The notes beneath the pieces were generated by a model. It saw only the letters and a list, made by a program, of their open reading frames with translations. It was not told the DNA's origin and ran no database searches. A DNA stretch of 64,000 nt, from the NCBI GenBank assembly GCA_015485665.1, contig WFTC01000002.1, positions 32,998-96,997 of the forward strand. Direction: 5' to 3'. Source of the stretch: Candidatus Altimarinota bacterium (lineage in GTDB: Bacteria > Patescibacteriota > Gracilibacteria > UBA1369 > 2-02-FULL-48-14). A program made the translations under genes and the position numbers. This document shows positions 26,371 through 34,760 of the stretch, one piece after another; within the stretch, counting starts at the first letter, position 1, and the number at the start of each line of letters is the position of its first letter.

Positions 26371-27528
26371 ATGATTCTCACAATAAATGCAGGCTCTTCA
26401 TCTCTTCGCTTCAGTCTTTTTGATGGAAATCTAAATCAAATATACAAAGCTCACATAGATGCAATAGCACAAAAAAATTGCATATATAAAGCATACTATG
26501 ACAAAGGAAAAGAAGAAGTTTTTGCAATTAAAGTCAAAGATCATAAAAAAGCAATTCTTTTTGCCTTGGAAGAATTAAATACGAAAAAGCTGATAGAGAA
26601 CAAGAATGCAATACAGATGGTTGCACATAGAGTAGTACATGGAGGAGAAAAATTCAAAAAACCGGCAAAACTTAATCTTTCAAGCATAAGAAGTATTAAA
26701 AAATTGTCAGCACTGGCACCACTGCACAATCCCGCAAATTTAGCAGGAATAAAAGCAGCAAAAAAAGCTCTCCCAAAATCAACTCATTGGGCGGTATTTG
26801 ACACATCTTTTCATTCTACTTTACCTGAACATGCATATCTTTACGGTCTCCCATACTCTCTCTACAAAAAACAAGGTATTCGCAGATACGGTTTTCATGG
26901 CAGTAGCCACAAATACGTTTCTCAACGTGCCACCGAAATTTTAAAACAAAAAAAATTGAAATTAATTACATGCCACATGGGCAATGGCGTGAGTATCGCA
27001 GCAGTAAAAAACGGAATATGCAAAGATACATCCATGGGATTCACTCCACTTGAAGGACCAATGATGGGTACACGTTCAGGAAGTTTTGATCCTGCAATTA
27101 TTTTTCATTTAGCGGAAAAAAAATCACTTGAAAGCATTGAGAGAATCGTTCAAAAAAAATCAGGATTTTTAGGCTTATCAACTCTAAGTTCAGATGTAAG
27201 AGAACTGAAAAAAAACATGAAAAGCAAAAATACCACTCGCTGTTTTTCTCTATTTAGCTATCAAGTGGCAAAACTTATTTTAAGCTATTGCGCAGCATTG
27301 AATGGAGCGCCTGATGCCATTGTTTTTACAGCTGGCATAGGGGAAAATGCATATTATTTGAGAGAAAGTATCTGCAAACATCTATCTGTATTGAACGTAA
27401 GATTAAGCAAAGCTAAAAACAAAGCAAACGCCTCAGTGATATCTTCACCTGCATCAAGTGTAAAAGTGCTTGTCATACCAACTAACGAAGAACTGCAGAT
27501 GGCAACAGAAATAAAAGCACTCAGTTAA
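26371..27528 (+). CDS. ackA: Acetate kinase
   Basis: The enzyme makes acetate and ATP from acetyl phosphate and ADP. The 385 residues have the two family signatures, ILTINAGSSSLRFSLFD at the start and YGFHGSSHKYVSQRA near 175. They also have VAHRVVHGGE near 88, the catalytic-Arg-containing FDTSFH/GTRSG segments and FTAGIGENA near 320. The length is slightly below the usual 400. With phosphoketolase and Pta it completes acetyl-phosphate use. A TAAAAT with TTGGGT 18 bp upstream may drive it separately, but read-through from the deacylase gene is equally possible. Confidence 0.96.
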   Translation: MILTINAGSSSLRFSLFDGNLNQIYKAHIDAIAQKNCIYKAYYDKGKEEVFAIKVKDHKKAILFALEELNTKKLIENKNAIQMVAHRVVHGGEKFKKPAKLNLSSIRSIKKLSALAPLHNPANLAGIKAAKKALPKSTHWAVFDTSFHSTLPEHAYLYGLPYSLYKKQGIRRYGFHGSSHKYVSQRATEILKQKKLKLITCHMGNGVSIAAVKNGICKDTSMGFTPLEGPMMGTRSGSFDPAIIFHLAEKKSLESIERIVQKKSGFLGLSTLSSDVRELKKNMKSKNTTRCFSLFSYQVAKLILSYCAALNGAPDAIVFTAGIGENAYYLRESICKHLSVLNVRLSKAKNKANASVISSPASSVKVLVIPTNEELQMATEIKALS

Positions 27529-29435
27529 AGCTCATACAGCGCTTGTGTTGTAGATATTACAAGTACATTTCTGTCTTTATCCATATATAAGTCAGTGAGC
27601 CTACCCTTTAAATTTTCAAAGACATATTGTTGACTGTAAGTAATATCATTTGAACGTCCGCTTTTGTCATAAATTAAAATCCTGTTTCTATCCGGATCCA
27701 AAACATAAATTTGAGAAATTTCCAATTCAGTATAAATATCACTTGCCCCTTCAAGAGAAGTAATTGGGGCTTTTAATATGTTAAAATCCACCTTCTCACC
27801 GCTTAAGAGCCTTAAAATTGACCCATCTTCATTCAAAAGCCACACGCTGCCGTCAATTGCCATTGAAATTGCATTTGAAATATCAATATCTTCACTCAAA
27901 TAAGGCAGGGCAGAGCCATAAGAATTTGTGCCGCGAGTATATTTCCAAATCTCCCCTTCTTCAGGATCAAGAAGATAAATTCTTGATGAATAGCTTGCCA
28001 CATCCACTGCGAATTTAAAACTTCCATCAGCCGTATCTGCAAACTGTGCATTGCCATCTGCATATTCAATTACATTCCCTTCATCTGTAACATAGACTAT
28101 TAAATCTCTATCTTTAAAATATGCCCCTGCCCGCACCTGCTCACGAGCATCCAAAATATCCGGCTCTTGAACATCCCCAAGCAATACCTGATAAGCTTCA
28201 TTTGCAGTGTAAACAACAAGCCTGTCACTCACAGGTTGAACTCCAACAATCTCCGAATCACCCAAGAAATCGGAAAAATCTGCAAGCAAATTTATCCCAT
28301 CATCCATAACTTTTATGTTATCAAGAAAATTGCGCTGCTCACGAATATCATCCAATAATTGACTGGCAGGACCTCCAAAATAACCGGAATCAAGCACTTC
28401 AATTGCAAAAGCTTCTGCCTCAGACAAGAGCTCTCGCGCCTCATTTTTATCAAAAGCACCCCGAGTTGCCGCTTGCGTAACATTATCTTCCGCAATTTTA
28501 AGTTTGGACTCCAAATCTTCCAATTTTTTAGTACGAGTCAAACTTACATTCAAGACAAAAACTCCCACAAACAACAGTCCAAGCACAGCACTGATTGCGG
28601 TAATCAAACGCTTCCTGTCCCAAGCTTTTATACGATTCAGATAAGCCCATCGTTCTTTCTTAAGCAGCCATTTTCTGAGCACAGCCAAAGATTTTTCCAA
28701 AGTTTTTTTATCTGAATATAAATTCGTAGTCGGATCTACATTTATACCGTCAGACTGCACATTTACAGGTACATGAGATTTTTCCAAAACTTCAAAACTC
28801 AACAAAGCAATTTGATCTTCCAAGTCTTGATTTAAAAGCTCCGACAATTCCTTCACCGCATTTTGCAAATTTTCTTCAGTAAAAATTTTAGAAAGATCAC
28901 TTGGTGTTATGTATTTGACCAAGTTGCCGGTTGCAAATATCACACTATCGCCAACCTCCAATAAACCACTTGCAATATTCTGAAACAGATCTTCTTTGCT
29001 TAATTGATCGGAAAGTCCGTCCGTAATTGAACTGACATGACGCTTACGCAATAAATAACCTTGTGCAGCACCCCTTTGTGACAAAAACAACATATCTTTT
29101 TGAATCACTCCAGCAACAACATTCATATTTGGAATGAACTTCAAATCCAATTCCTTCTCCTTTTCATGTACCATCAAATTTATTTCTTGCAAAGCAGCTT
29201 CAAATCTATCATAAGGATCACCTGTCAGATCATCCAAAAAATGATCTTGCAAAAGTTGAAATGCCTCCTTGCCGATCTCAGACCCTGGAACTTGTGTGCT
29301 GTCAATGGAAAGCAAAAAAAACAAAGATATTTTTTCTTTACCAAGACCGTCATCCCATTCAGTGTAATAATGCTTGATAAAGCCTGTAGGTCTGCGACCA
29401 ATAAGAGTGGACTGTTGTTGAAGTTCCAGATACAT
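27525..29435 (-). CDS. Membrane protein with degenerate PP2C-like domain and C-terminal beta-propeller
   Basis: Residues 1-230 of 636 resemble a PP2C/SpoIIE phosphatase fold: NVVAGVIQKDMLFLSQRG, then SITDGLSDQLSKED and LLEVGDSVIFATGNLV. The family's metal-binding Asp positions are largely replaced (for example ATGN where SDG is expected), so it is probably inactive. A membrane helix lies near 275-297, a coiled coil near 300-345, and then about 270 residues of repeated strands ending in YVTDEGNVIEY- and YVLDPDRNRILIYDKSG-like motifs, as in propellers. It ends four bases into ackA (convergent). Confidence 0.6.
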   Translation of the reverse strand: MYLELQQQSTLIGRRPTGFIKHYYTEWDDGLGKEKISLFFLLSIDSTQVPGSEIGKEAFQLLQDHFLDDLTGDPYDRFEAALQEINLMVHEKEKELDLKFIPNMNVVAGVIQKDMLFLSQRGAAQGYLLRKRHVSSITDGLSDQLSKEDLFQNIASGLLEVGDSVIFATGNLVKYITPSDLSKIFTEENLQNAVKELSELLNQDLEDQIALLSFEVLEKSHVPVNVQSDGINVDPTTNLYSDKKTLEKSLAVLRKWLLKKERWAYLNRIKAWDRKRLITAISAVLGLLFVGVFVLNVSLTRTKKLEDLESKLKIAEDNVTQAATRGAFDKNEARELLSEAEAFAIEVLDSGYFGGPASQLLDDIREQRNFLDNIKVMDDGINLLADFSDFLGDSEIVGVQPVSDRLVVYTANEAYQVLLGDVQEPDILDAREQVRAGAYFKDRDLIVYVTDEGNVIEYADGNAQFADTADGSFKFAVDVASYSSRIYLLDPEEGEIWKYTRGTNSYGSALPYLSEDIDISNAISMAIDGSVWLLNEDGSILRLLSGEKVDFNILKAPITSLEGASDIYTELEISQIYVLDPDRNRILIYDKSGRSNDITYSQQYVFENLKGRLTDLYMDKDRNVLVISTTQALYEL

Positions 29436-29508
29436 AAGTGATATTAAACTGGAAAGAGTTTACTATCTCAAGAGAGTATTGTAAAAGAAAAGTAAAAGAA
29501 AAGAAAGC

Positions 29509-29538
29509 TTGACTTTACTCCAAAGCCTCCCCTAAAAT
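29509..29538 (+). promoter_or_regulatory. Promoter of the rpmH-rnpA-yidC cluster
   Basis: TTGACT and TAAAAT are 18 bp apart, giving a leader of about 16 nucleotides before rpmH. It suits a highly expressed ribosomal protein gene. Confidence 0.6.
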
Positions 29539-29560
29539 CCCCGAGCTAACGAAACAAGCT

Positions 29561-29713
29561 ATGTTAGGAAAACTCAAAAAACGCAAAAGAGCACGCACCC
29601 ACGGTTTTCGCGCACGCAGCGCATCCAAAGGAGGTAGAAATGTGCTTAAAGCCCGTCGCCGCAAAGGAAGACATAATCTTACCGTATCTGTTCCACGTGT
29701 TAAGAGGAAATAA
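29561..29713 (+). CDS. rpmH: 50S ribosomal protein L34
   Basis: The gene is too short for the ORF track. It encodes 50 residues, very basic, with the L34 pattern [20 protein letters not shown] followed by [18 protein letters not shown]34 is a structural protein of the large subunit. The order rpmH-rnpA-yidC-khpB is the widely conserved bacterial cluster. A strong promoter lies just upstream, and there is no Shine-Dalgarno sequence before this gene. Confidence 0.95.
   Translation: MLGKLKKRKRARTHGFRARSASKGGRNVLKARRRKGRHNLTVSVPRVKRK
29628..29634 (+). promoter_or_regulatory. Shine-Dalgarno sequence inside rpmH, placed for an rnpA start
   Basis: AAGGAGG lies inside rpmH and ends five bases before an ATG (29640) in the rnpA frame. 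The same bases encode the conserved Lys-Gly-Gly of L34, so it could be coincidence. Such sequences are otherwise almost absent before genes in this window. Confidence 0.45.
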
Positions 29714-30047
29714 GCGAATTTCAGGACGCTCACGCATAGAATCGGTAATGAAAGAAGGAGATCGGCTAAAAGGCCGATCTATACTTATGCTCAGAAAAGA
29801 AAACTCGCTTGATTCTCATTGCTTCGGCGTGATCGTTTCAAAAAAAGTGCATAAATCTGCAGTAAAACGTAACAGATTGCGCCGACAAATTTACGAGATA
29901 ATCCGCATTTTGAATAAAGAAGGAATAGTGCCAAAAGGTCCATCATCTGATATAGTGCTCCTCGCCCGGAGAGCCTTAATGGGAAAAGATTTCTCCGCAA
30001 TTCAAAAGGAAATACGCATATTGTTCACCCAATCACATGACAGATAA
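29640..30047 (+). CDS. rnpA: Ribonuclease P protein component
   Basis: This is the protein subunit that helps RNase P RNA bind pre-tRNA. The core has [49 protein letters not shown] (the RNR signature) and [13 protein letters not shown]. Two starts are possible. The ATG at 29640 has a good Shine-Dalgarno and gives 135 residues with a 19-residue extension, overlapping rpmH by 74 bases. The GTG at 29697 gives the usual 116-residue protein beginning [10 protein letters not shown]. Extensive rpmH/rnpA overlap is known from Thermus. The end overlaps yidC by 11 bases. Confidence 0.88.
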   Translation: MCLKPVAAKEDIILPYLFHVLRGNKRISGRSRIESVMKEGDRLKGRSILMLRKENSLDSHCFGVIVSKKVHKSAVKRNRLRRQIYEIIRILNKEGIVPKGPSSDIVLLARRALMGKDFSAIQKEIRILFTQSHDR

Positions 30048-31296
30048 AAAATCATTCAGTTTAATGCCATATTTACTTGTTTTCTTGGGAACATTCTTGG
30101 CTTTGCAAATTTTCATTCCAAAGGAAGATGTTAATGTCAAAAACGCCAATATGGGAGATCTATATCTTGAAACAACAAAAAATGAATATGTGATTGGAAA
30201 AGACATCAAAGTAAGCATATATAACAATACGGACGAAAGGCTTAATATTGACGCTCCGCGCTACGTTCTGGACTGTGAGCAAAGCTTTATCATTTACAAA
30301 TACAGAAGTGATGGTTTTATTGAAAAAACAAATCCGGATAAAGAATGTGAATCAGAGGGTTTTTGGCTTAGCATTGAACCAGGTCAAAAACAAATTGTAA
30401 GCTTGCTTAACTATACTTACACGGAATTTGGAGAGTCCGGTCGCTATAAATTGGCATTGGATGTGCAAGGTGTCAAATATGAATCTCCTGAATTTGAAGT
30501 AAAAGAACCAGGTCTTTTAACACGTTTGTGGCGCAATATGATTTACCGCCCCATGTTGAATGCTTTGGTTTCAATAATATCTTATATGCCGGGTCATCAC
30601 CTTGGACTTGCGGTTATAGTTCTAACTTTGATAATACGCAGCATACTTTTAATTCCCTCACAAAAAGGATTTGAAGCGCAGATGCGCATGCAAGAATTGC
30701 AACCTGAACTTGAAAAAATAAAAGAAAAATACAAAGACGACCAAACAAGACTGGCACAAGAGACCATGTTACTTTGGAAAAAGCATCAAGTGCATCCTTT
30801 TTCCAGCTGCCTTCCCATGCTCATCCAACTGCCGGTATTTTTGGCGCTTTACTACTCCATACGTGGAGGATTAAGCCCAGATAGAGCAATTTTTATATAT
30901 CCTTTTTTATCTGATTTTGATCTCAGTGCTGTAGACCCAATGTTTCTTGGAATAAATCTTTTTGAAAGAAGTTTGATTGCTCTACCTTTGATTGTAGGTT
31001 CACTGCAATTTATTCAAATGCAAATCATGATGCGTAAAAATAAGACTTCCAAAAATAAAATGGCTTCTGAAGTTGAAAGTGCACAAAAGATGATGCGATA
31101 CATGATGCCGCTTATGATTACATTTTTCACAGCACAACTCCCTGCAGCGGTTGGCATTTACTGGGCTACAAACACAAGCTATGGCATTATTCAGCAGCTT
31201 GTGGTAAAAAAGTTTCGTCCCAATCCCGCAAAATCGAGCGGAAATGAGGATGTAAGCGTTAGAGTAATTAATAAAAAACATGGAAAAAAACATTAA
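30037..31296 (+). CDS. yidC: Membrane protein insertase YidC/Oxa1
   Basis: YidC inserts membrane proteins alone or with SecYEG. The 419 residues start with a membrane helix, followed by an outside beta domain shorter than in proteobacteria (about 35-165). The conserved insertase core comes next, with the helical hairpin MQELQPELEKIKEKYKDD and FSSCLPMLIQLPVFLALYY, then further helices and a basic tail that suits ribosome docking. It is translationally coupled to rnpA upstream and overlaps khpB by 17 bases. Confidence 0.95.
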   Translation: MTDKKSFSLMPYLLVFLGTFLALQIFIPKEDVNVKNANMGDLYLETTKNEYVIGKDIKVSIYNNTDERLNIDAPRYVLDCEQSFIIYKYRSDGFIEKTNPDKECESEGFWLSIEPGQKQIVSLLNYTYTEFGESGRYKLALDVQGVKYESPEFEVKEPGLLTRLWRNMIYRPMLNALVSIISYMPGHHLGLAVIVLTLIIRSILLIPSQKGFEAQMRMQELQPELEKIKEKYKDDQTRLAQETMLLWKKHQVHPFSSCLPMLIQLPVFLALYYSIRGGLSPDRAIFIYPFLSDFDLSAVDPMFLGINLFERSLIALPLIVGSLQFIQMQIMMRKNKTSKNKMASEVESAQKMMRYMMPLMITFFTAQLPAAVGIYWATNTSYGIIQQLVVKKFRPNPAKSSGNEDVSVRVINKKHGKKH

Positions 31297-31735
31297 ACGT
31301 TTCATTCAAGAATTTCTTGTACATCTTGGTATAGACTTCACAGACATAGAGCTGGAATCACTCTCCGACAACAAAATCCGCATAAATGTGGTTTCAGACC
31401 AACCCAGTCTATTGATTGGTCATCATGGAGAAAATCTAATAGCAATGCAAAAACTTATTAAAGTCGTCATTCATAAAAACTATGGTGAAAATGTAGATGT
31501 TGCCTTTGATGTAGATAATTACAGAAAACGACAAGAAGAAAATGTACTAACAATCACAAAACAAAAAATTGAAGAGGTGCGTGCTACCGGAATTCAAGCT
31601 GCACTTCCTCCAATGTCACCATATTTTCGCCGTATTGTTCATCTTTTTGTGAGAGAGTCAGGATACAAAGATCTGGAAACCCAGAGTATGGGCCAAGGAA
31701 ATTACAGACAAGTCATAATCAAGATGAAGAATTAA
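31280..31735 (+). CDS. khpB: RNA-binding protein KhpB/Jag (KH and R3H domains)
   Basis: The 151 residues hold a KH domain with LLIGHHGENLIAMQKLI (near 45-62) and an R3H domain with SPYFRRIVHLFVRES (near 113-127). The N-terminal Jag domain found in Firmicutes is absent. KhpB binds RNA and influences cell elongation and division in other bacteria. The yidC-khpB order is conserved widely. Its first 17 bases overlap yidC. Confidence 0.9.
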   Translation: MEKNIKRFIQEFLVHLGIDFTDIELESLSDNKIRINVVSDQPSLLIGHHGENLIAMQKLIKVVIHKNYGENVDVAFDVDNYRKRQEENVLTITKQKIEEVRATGIQAALPPMSPYFRRIVHLFVRESGYKDLETQSMGQGNYRQVIIKMKN

Positions 31736-31738
31736 AAT

Positions 31739-32629
31739 ATGAAAAATAAAATAATACTACTTGCCTTCTTTCTTGGTTTATATTCCCCCACCAATACACT
31801 TGCAAATATAATTATGTATGCAGATGTTCCGGAGAATCATATTTACGCTCCTGCAATTGAATATTTTACTGAAAAAGGGCTTCTGAAAGGTTACGACGAT
31901 GGAGAGTTCGGTGTTGACTCTGAAATAAATAGAGTAGAAGCACTTAAAATAATTATGGATTATTGGGGCGTGGAAGCTGCAACAGAAGAAGTTGCACTTA
32001 ACTTCAGCGATATTGAAAAAGGTGCTTGGTATGAAAACTCATTAAAGCAAGCTTTTACACTGAACATAATTCAAGGCTATCCGGATGGTACTTTTCTACC
32101 GAATCAAAGTGTAAATAGAGTGGAAGCACTTAAAATGATACTACAAAGCGGAGGATATGAAATTCCAAGCAGTAATGATGAATTTTGGTACGCTGGTTAT
32201 TTGGATTATGCAATACAAAATGACCTTTTAAACTCCGGAAATGAAGGTGATTACAATCCTGAAGCAACCTTAACAAGAGGTGAATTTGTAGATCTTCTAT
32301 ATAGACTGGAAAACAATCCATACACAGGTGAAGATGAATATGGTATTGCAAGCTATTACAGCTACTCTTTTGACGGCGCAAATACAGCATCAGGCACCCC
32401 GCTTGAAGCATACGGATTTATGGCTGCTCATAAGAACTTGGAATTTGGTACTTGGGTACGCGTAACAAATTTGAACAACAATGAATATGTTGATGTTAAA
32501 ATAGTGGATAGAGGTCCATACGTTGAAGGACGCATCATTGATCTGACTCCAGCAGCTTTTGAATCCATAGCTTCACTTGGAAGCGGAATTATAAATGTAA
32601 GAATTGAAATTCTAGCCAATAAGAAGTAA
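31739..32629 (+). CDS. Secreted SLH-repeat protein with RlpA-like double-psi beta-barrel
   Basis: The 296 residues begin with a signal peptide (MKNKIILLAFFLGLYSPTNTLA). Three S-layer-homology-like repeats follow (about 28-195), each with a motif such as GYPDGTFLPNQSVNRVEALKM, which usually bind cell-wall polymers. The end (205-296) is an RlpA-like domain: YGIASYYSYSFDGANTASG, FGTWVRVTNL, VDRGPYVEGRIIDLT. RlpA domains act on or bind septal glycan. The catalytic Asp of lytic RlpA proteins appears to be present in DRGP, so enzyme activity is possible. Confidence 0.9.
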   Translation: MKNKIILLAFFLGLYSPTNTLANIIMYADVPENHIYAPAIEYFTEKGLLKGYDDGEFGVDSEINRVEALKIIMDYWGVEAATEEVALNFSDIEKGAWYENSLKQAFTLNIIQGYPDGTFLPNQSVNRVEALKMILQSGGYEIPSSNDEFWYAGYLDYAIQNDLLNSGNEGDYNPEATLTRGEFVDLLYRLENNPYTGEDEYGIASYYSYSFDGANTASGTPLEAYGFMAAHKNLEFGTWVRVTNLNNNEYVDVKIVDRGPYVEGRIIDLTPAAFESIASLGSGIINVRIEILANKK

Positions 32630-32639
32630 AATACGCGCA

Positions 32640-33005
32640 ATGATGGATCCTCTTACACGCCAAATCCAACCAATAAAACGCAGAATACGAAAAACACCTC
32701 TTTCTGTACGAATACAGCAAAGTTTTCGTGTTTTGGTAGCTTTACTTATATTAATTGGAGGTACATCCATGACTCTGTTTTTATATACTAACAGCCTGAA
32801 ACCTGCCAAAGGCTATATATTGAAACAACTTCAATTGAACTATGAAAAACTTTCTTCTGAATCACGCAATTTGGAATACAAAATGATTGAAGCACAGTCT
32901 TATATTAATCTGGAAGAAAAGGATAGTATAAAATATATGGAAGAAATGAATTCAGAAAACTTCAAATATGCTGAATCTGAATCGGGCTTTGCTTACAATG
33001 AATAA
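32640..33005 (+). CDS. Small single-pass membrane protein with coiled coil
   Basis: The protein has 121 residues with a basic N-terminal region (about 1-27), one membrane helix (VLVALLILIGGTSMTLFLY, near 30-50) and then a predicted coiled coil up to residue 90. This layout is that of FtsL/DivIC-like division proteins, but such simple architectures are common and no specific motif supports it. It overlaps nth by eight bases. Confidence 0.6.
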   Translation: MMDPLTRQIQPIKRRIRKTPLSVRIQQSFRVLVALLILIGGTSMTLFLYTNSLKPAKGYILKQLQLNYEKLSSESRNLEYKMIEAQSYINLEEKDSIKYMEEMNSENFKYAESESGFAYNE

Positions 33006-33630
33006 AAATAAAATATTAAAAATACTTTCCATACTCAAAAAGGAATTTCCAGATCTGCAAGTTCCTTTAAGGCATCGCAACGCTTTTGAACTACTGATAG
33101 CTGTAATTTTATCAGCTCAATGTACAGATAAACGTGTAAATCAAGTTACATTAAAACTATTCCCTCAAAATAGAGCTTGCACCCCTAAAGATATTATTTC
33201 TTTGGGGGAAAATAGTTTAAAAAAAATCATATACCCTTGCGGATATTATAATACTAAAAGCAAGGCTATAATCGGCACAACACGTGCTTTACTTGGAAAA
33301 GAAGTACCTGAAAATTTCGAAGATTTAATAAAATTACCAGGTGTTGGGCCAAAAACAGCTCAAGTGGTGCAAGCTCAATGGTTCGGCAAAGATGCCTTCC
33401 CTGTTGATACTCATATACATCGTGTATGTAATCGCATCGGTCTTGTAAATTCCGGAAAGAATAGAAGAAAAACGGAAAAACAAATCAAAACTTTTATTCC
33501 AAAAAAATATTGGAGCAATCTCCATCTGCAACTGATTTATCACGGACGCAAAACTTGTACAGCTTACAAACCAAAATGCAAAAACTGTCCTCTCTATGAT
33601 TTATGCGAATGGAAAGATAAAAAGATTTAA
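32998..33630 (+). CDS. nth: Endonuclease III (DNA glycosylase/AP lyase)
   Basis: The enzyme removes oxidised pyrimidines and nicks abasic sites. The start at 32998 (MNKNKILKIL) was chosen over the 32968 start. The 210 residues carry the helix-hairpin-helix with the catalytic Lys in LPGVGPKTAQVV, the catalytic Asp in FPVDTHIHRV, and the [4Fe-4S] pattern C-x6-C-x2-C-x5-C at the end (CTAYKPKCKNCPLYDLC). All key residues are present. Confidence 0.95.
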   Translation: MNKNKILKILSILKKEFPDLQVPLRHRNAFELLIAVILSAQCTDKRVNQVTLKLFPQNRACTPKDIISLGENSLKKIIYPCGYYNTKSKAIIGTTRALLGKEVPENFEDLIKLPGVGPKTAQVVQAQWFGKDAFPVDTHIHRVCNRIGLVNSGKNRRKTEKQIKTFIPKKYWSNLHLQLIYHGRKTCTAYKPKCKNCPLYDLCEWKDKKI

Positions 33631-33641
33631 AGAGTAAATAC

Positions 33642-34508
33642 TTATTGCCTCTTTTTAATATTCGGACGCCATCTCCATATAAAATATAATATGATAAGTA
33701 ATGGCCATCCGAATATCAAAATATAAATAATGATATCTAACAAAGACTGAAGGAATATGAGCCAATCTTTAAAGGCATTTGAAAATGTAGATAAAGGGCG
33801 CCATTTTTCAGCTATAGCACTTACCCTTTCATCTTCAGTTAAAGATAGGTCAATCGTGGCATAAGCAATACGATCATCATAATAAGCAATACGCCCTTCC
33901 ATAGATTCAATATCTGCTCTGATATTGGAAAGAGCCTTTGTAACTTCCAAAACCTCAGAAATACTACCGGCTTTATCCATTAAATTTATATAAGCAGCTT
34001 CTTCCGCATAGGCGTTATTAAGGCGAGCTTCAAGATCCAAATAAATATCACTGATATCGTCGGAATTACTCCATTCATTCTCAACATAAAGCCCAATTTC
34101 AGACAAATCTTTCATCCTTATGTCAAAATCTTGTGCCGGCACTTGAATCTGTAAATTTGCATAATAAGAAGCAGAACCCCTATTTAAATTTAAATAGAGC
34201 AAATTCGCCCTCCAATCAGACAACAATGCTTCAAGAGCATCAATTGTTTCACGCACATCCTCCACTCTTACAGTCAATGATCCAGATTTAATAATCTTAT
34301 TATCATCCGATTCAAAATTTAAAGAGGAAAGCAAATCATTGCTGGCTCTTGTTACTTGAGATAATGGTGCTTCCTGAGAAATAAGAGTATAATCTTCTTT
34401 ATATTCTTCCACCTCCCTTGAAAATTTTGCTAACTTAACAGAATAAGCAGCCAAAACAATCATAGCTACAAGCAAAAGAAAGCCTGCAAATTTTCTCAAC
34501 AATGACAT
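33642..34508 (-). CDS. DUF4349 membrane protein
   Basis: The 288 residues start with a membrane helix (FAGFLLLVAMIVLAAYSVKLA). A central DUF4349 region follows, with KIIKSGSLTVRVEDVRETID, a coiled-coil stretch (residues 150-220) and LSLTEDERVSAI. It ends with a hydrophobic pair near 240-275 and a basic tail. The family is widespread but its role is not known. It lies just downstream of the tRNA-Glu gene on the same strand. Confidence 0.82.
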   Translation of the reverse strand: MSLLRKFAGFLLLVAMIVLAAYSVKLAKFSREVEEYKEDYTLISQEAPLSQVTRASNDLLSSLNFESDDNKIIKSGSLTVRVEDVRETIDALEALLSDWRANLLYLNLNRGSASYYANLQIQVPAQDFDIRMKDLSEIGLYVENEWSNSDDISDIYLDLEARLNNAYAEEAAYINLMDKAGSISEVLEVTKALSNIRADIESMEGRIAYYDDRIAYATIDLSLTEDERVSAIAEKWRPLSTFSNAFKDWLIFLQSLLDIIIYILIFGWPLLIILYFIWRWRPNIKKRQ

Positions 34509-34530
34509 GTGGAAGGTAGTTTATATATGG

Positions 34531-34605
34531 TGGTGACCCCAAGGGGAATCGAACCCCTATTTCCAGGATGAAAACCTGGTGTCCTAACCGTTAGACGATG
34601 GGGCC
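34531..34605 (-). tRNA. tRNA-Glu (anticodon UUC), CCA encoded
   Basis: On the minus strand the gene reads GGCCCCATCGTC, with D arm, anticodon loop TTTTCAT (anticodon TTC) on a CCAGG/CCTGG stem, T arm GGGGTTCGATTCCCC, and acceptor end TGGGGTC-A followed by an encoded CCA. All arms pair, with one G-U in the acceptor stem. It matches the glutamyl-tRNA synthetase at 13.5 kb. Confidence 0.97.
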
Positions 34606-34623
34606 ACATTAAAAGTGGCTCAC

Positions 34624-34650
34624 TTAAAACATATGAAGTATATGTTTTAA
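34624..34650. repeat. Perfect 11-bp inverted repeat over the tRNA-Glu promoter
   Basis: TTAAAACATAT and ATATGTTTTAA flank a 5-base centre. The dyad covers the -10 element of the tRNA-Glu promoter on the minus strand. It has no T-run, so an operator is more likely than a terminator. Confidence 0.6.
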
Positions 34651-34664
34651 AGCTCCAAAGTCAA
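34637..34664 (-). promoter_or_regulatory. Promoter of tRNA-Glu
   Basis: On the minus strand TTGACT and TATACT are separated by 16 bp, about 30 bases upstream of the mature tRNA 5' end. Confidence 0.6.
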
Positions 34665-34699
34665 GATATTGTCAGATTTTAAATGTAAATTTTCACTCC

Positions 34700-34725
34700 T
34701 TTTTCAGGTTAGCAAACCTGAAAAG
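34700..34725. repeat. Perfect inverted repeat in the tRNA/65-residue-gene gap
   Basis: TTTTCAGGTT and AACCTGAAAA form a 10-bp stem around AGCA. It lies 35 bases before the next promoter. It could be a terminator for either strand because both flanks are T- or A-rich, or a binding site. Confidence 0.5.
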
Positions 34726-34760
34726 AGCAACAATATGGAAGAAACGCAAGAGCAAGCCTC

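Noticed and set aside
28121-29441. Plus-strand ORFs of 62-118 residues opposite the PP2C-like gene
   Set aside because: They are antisense shadows of a single long, coherent 636-residue frame.
29436-29560. Replication origin near rpmH
   Set aside because: rpmH is often near oriC, but no dnaA gene or DnaA-box cluster was seen.
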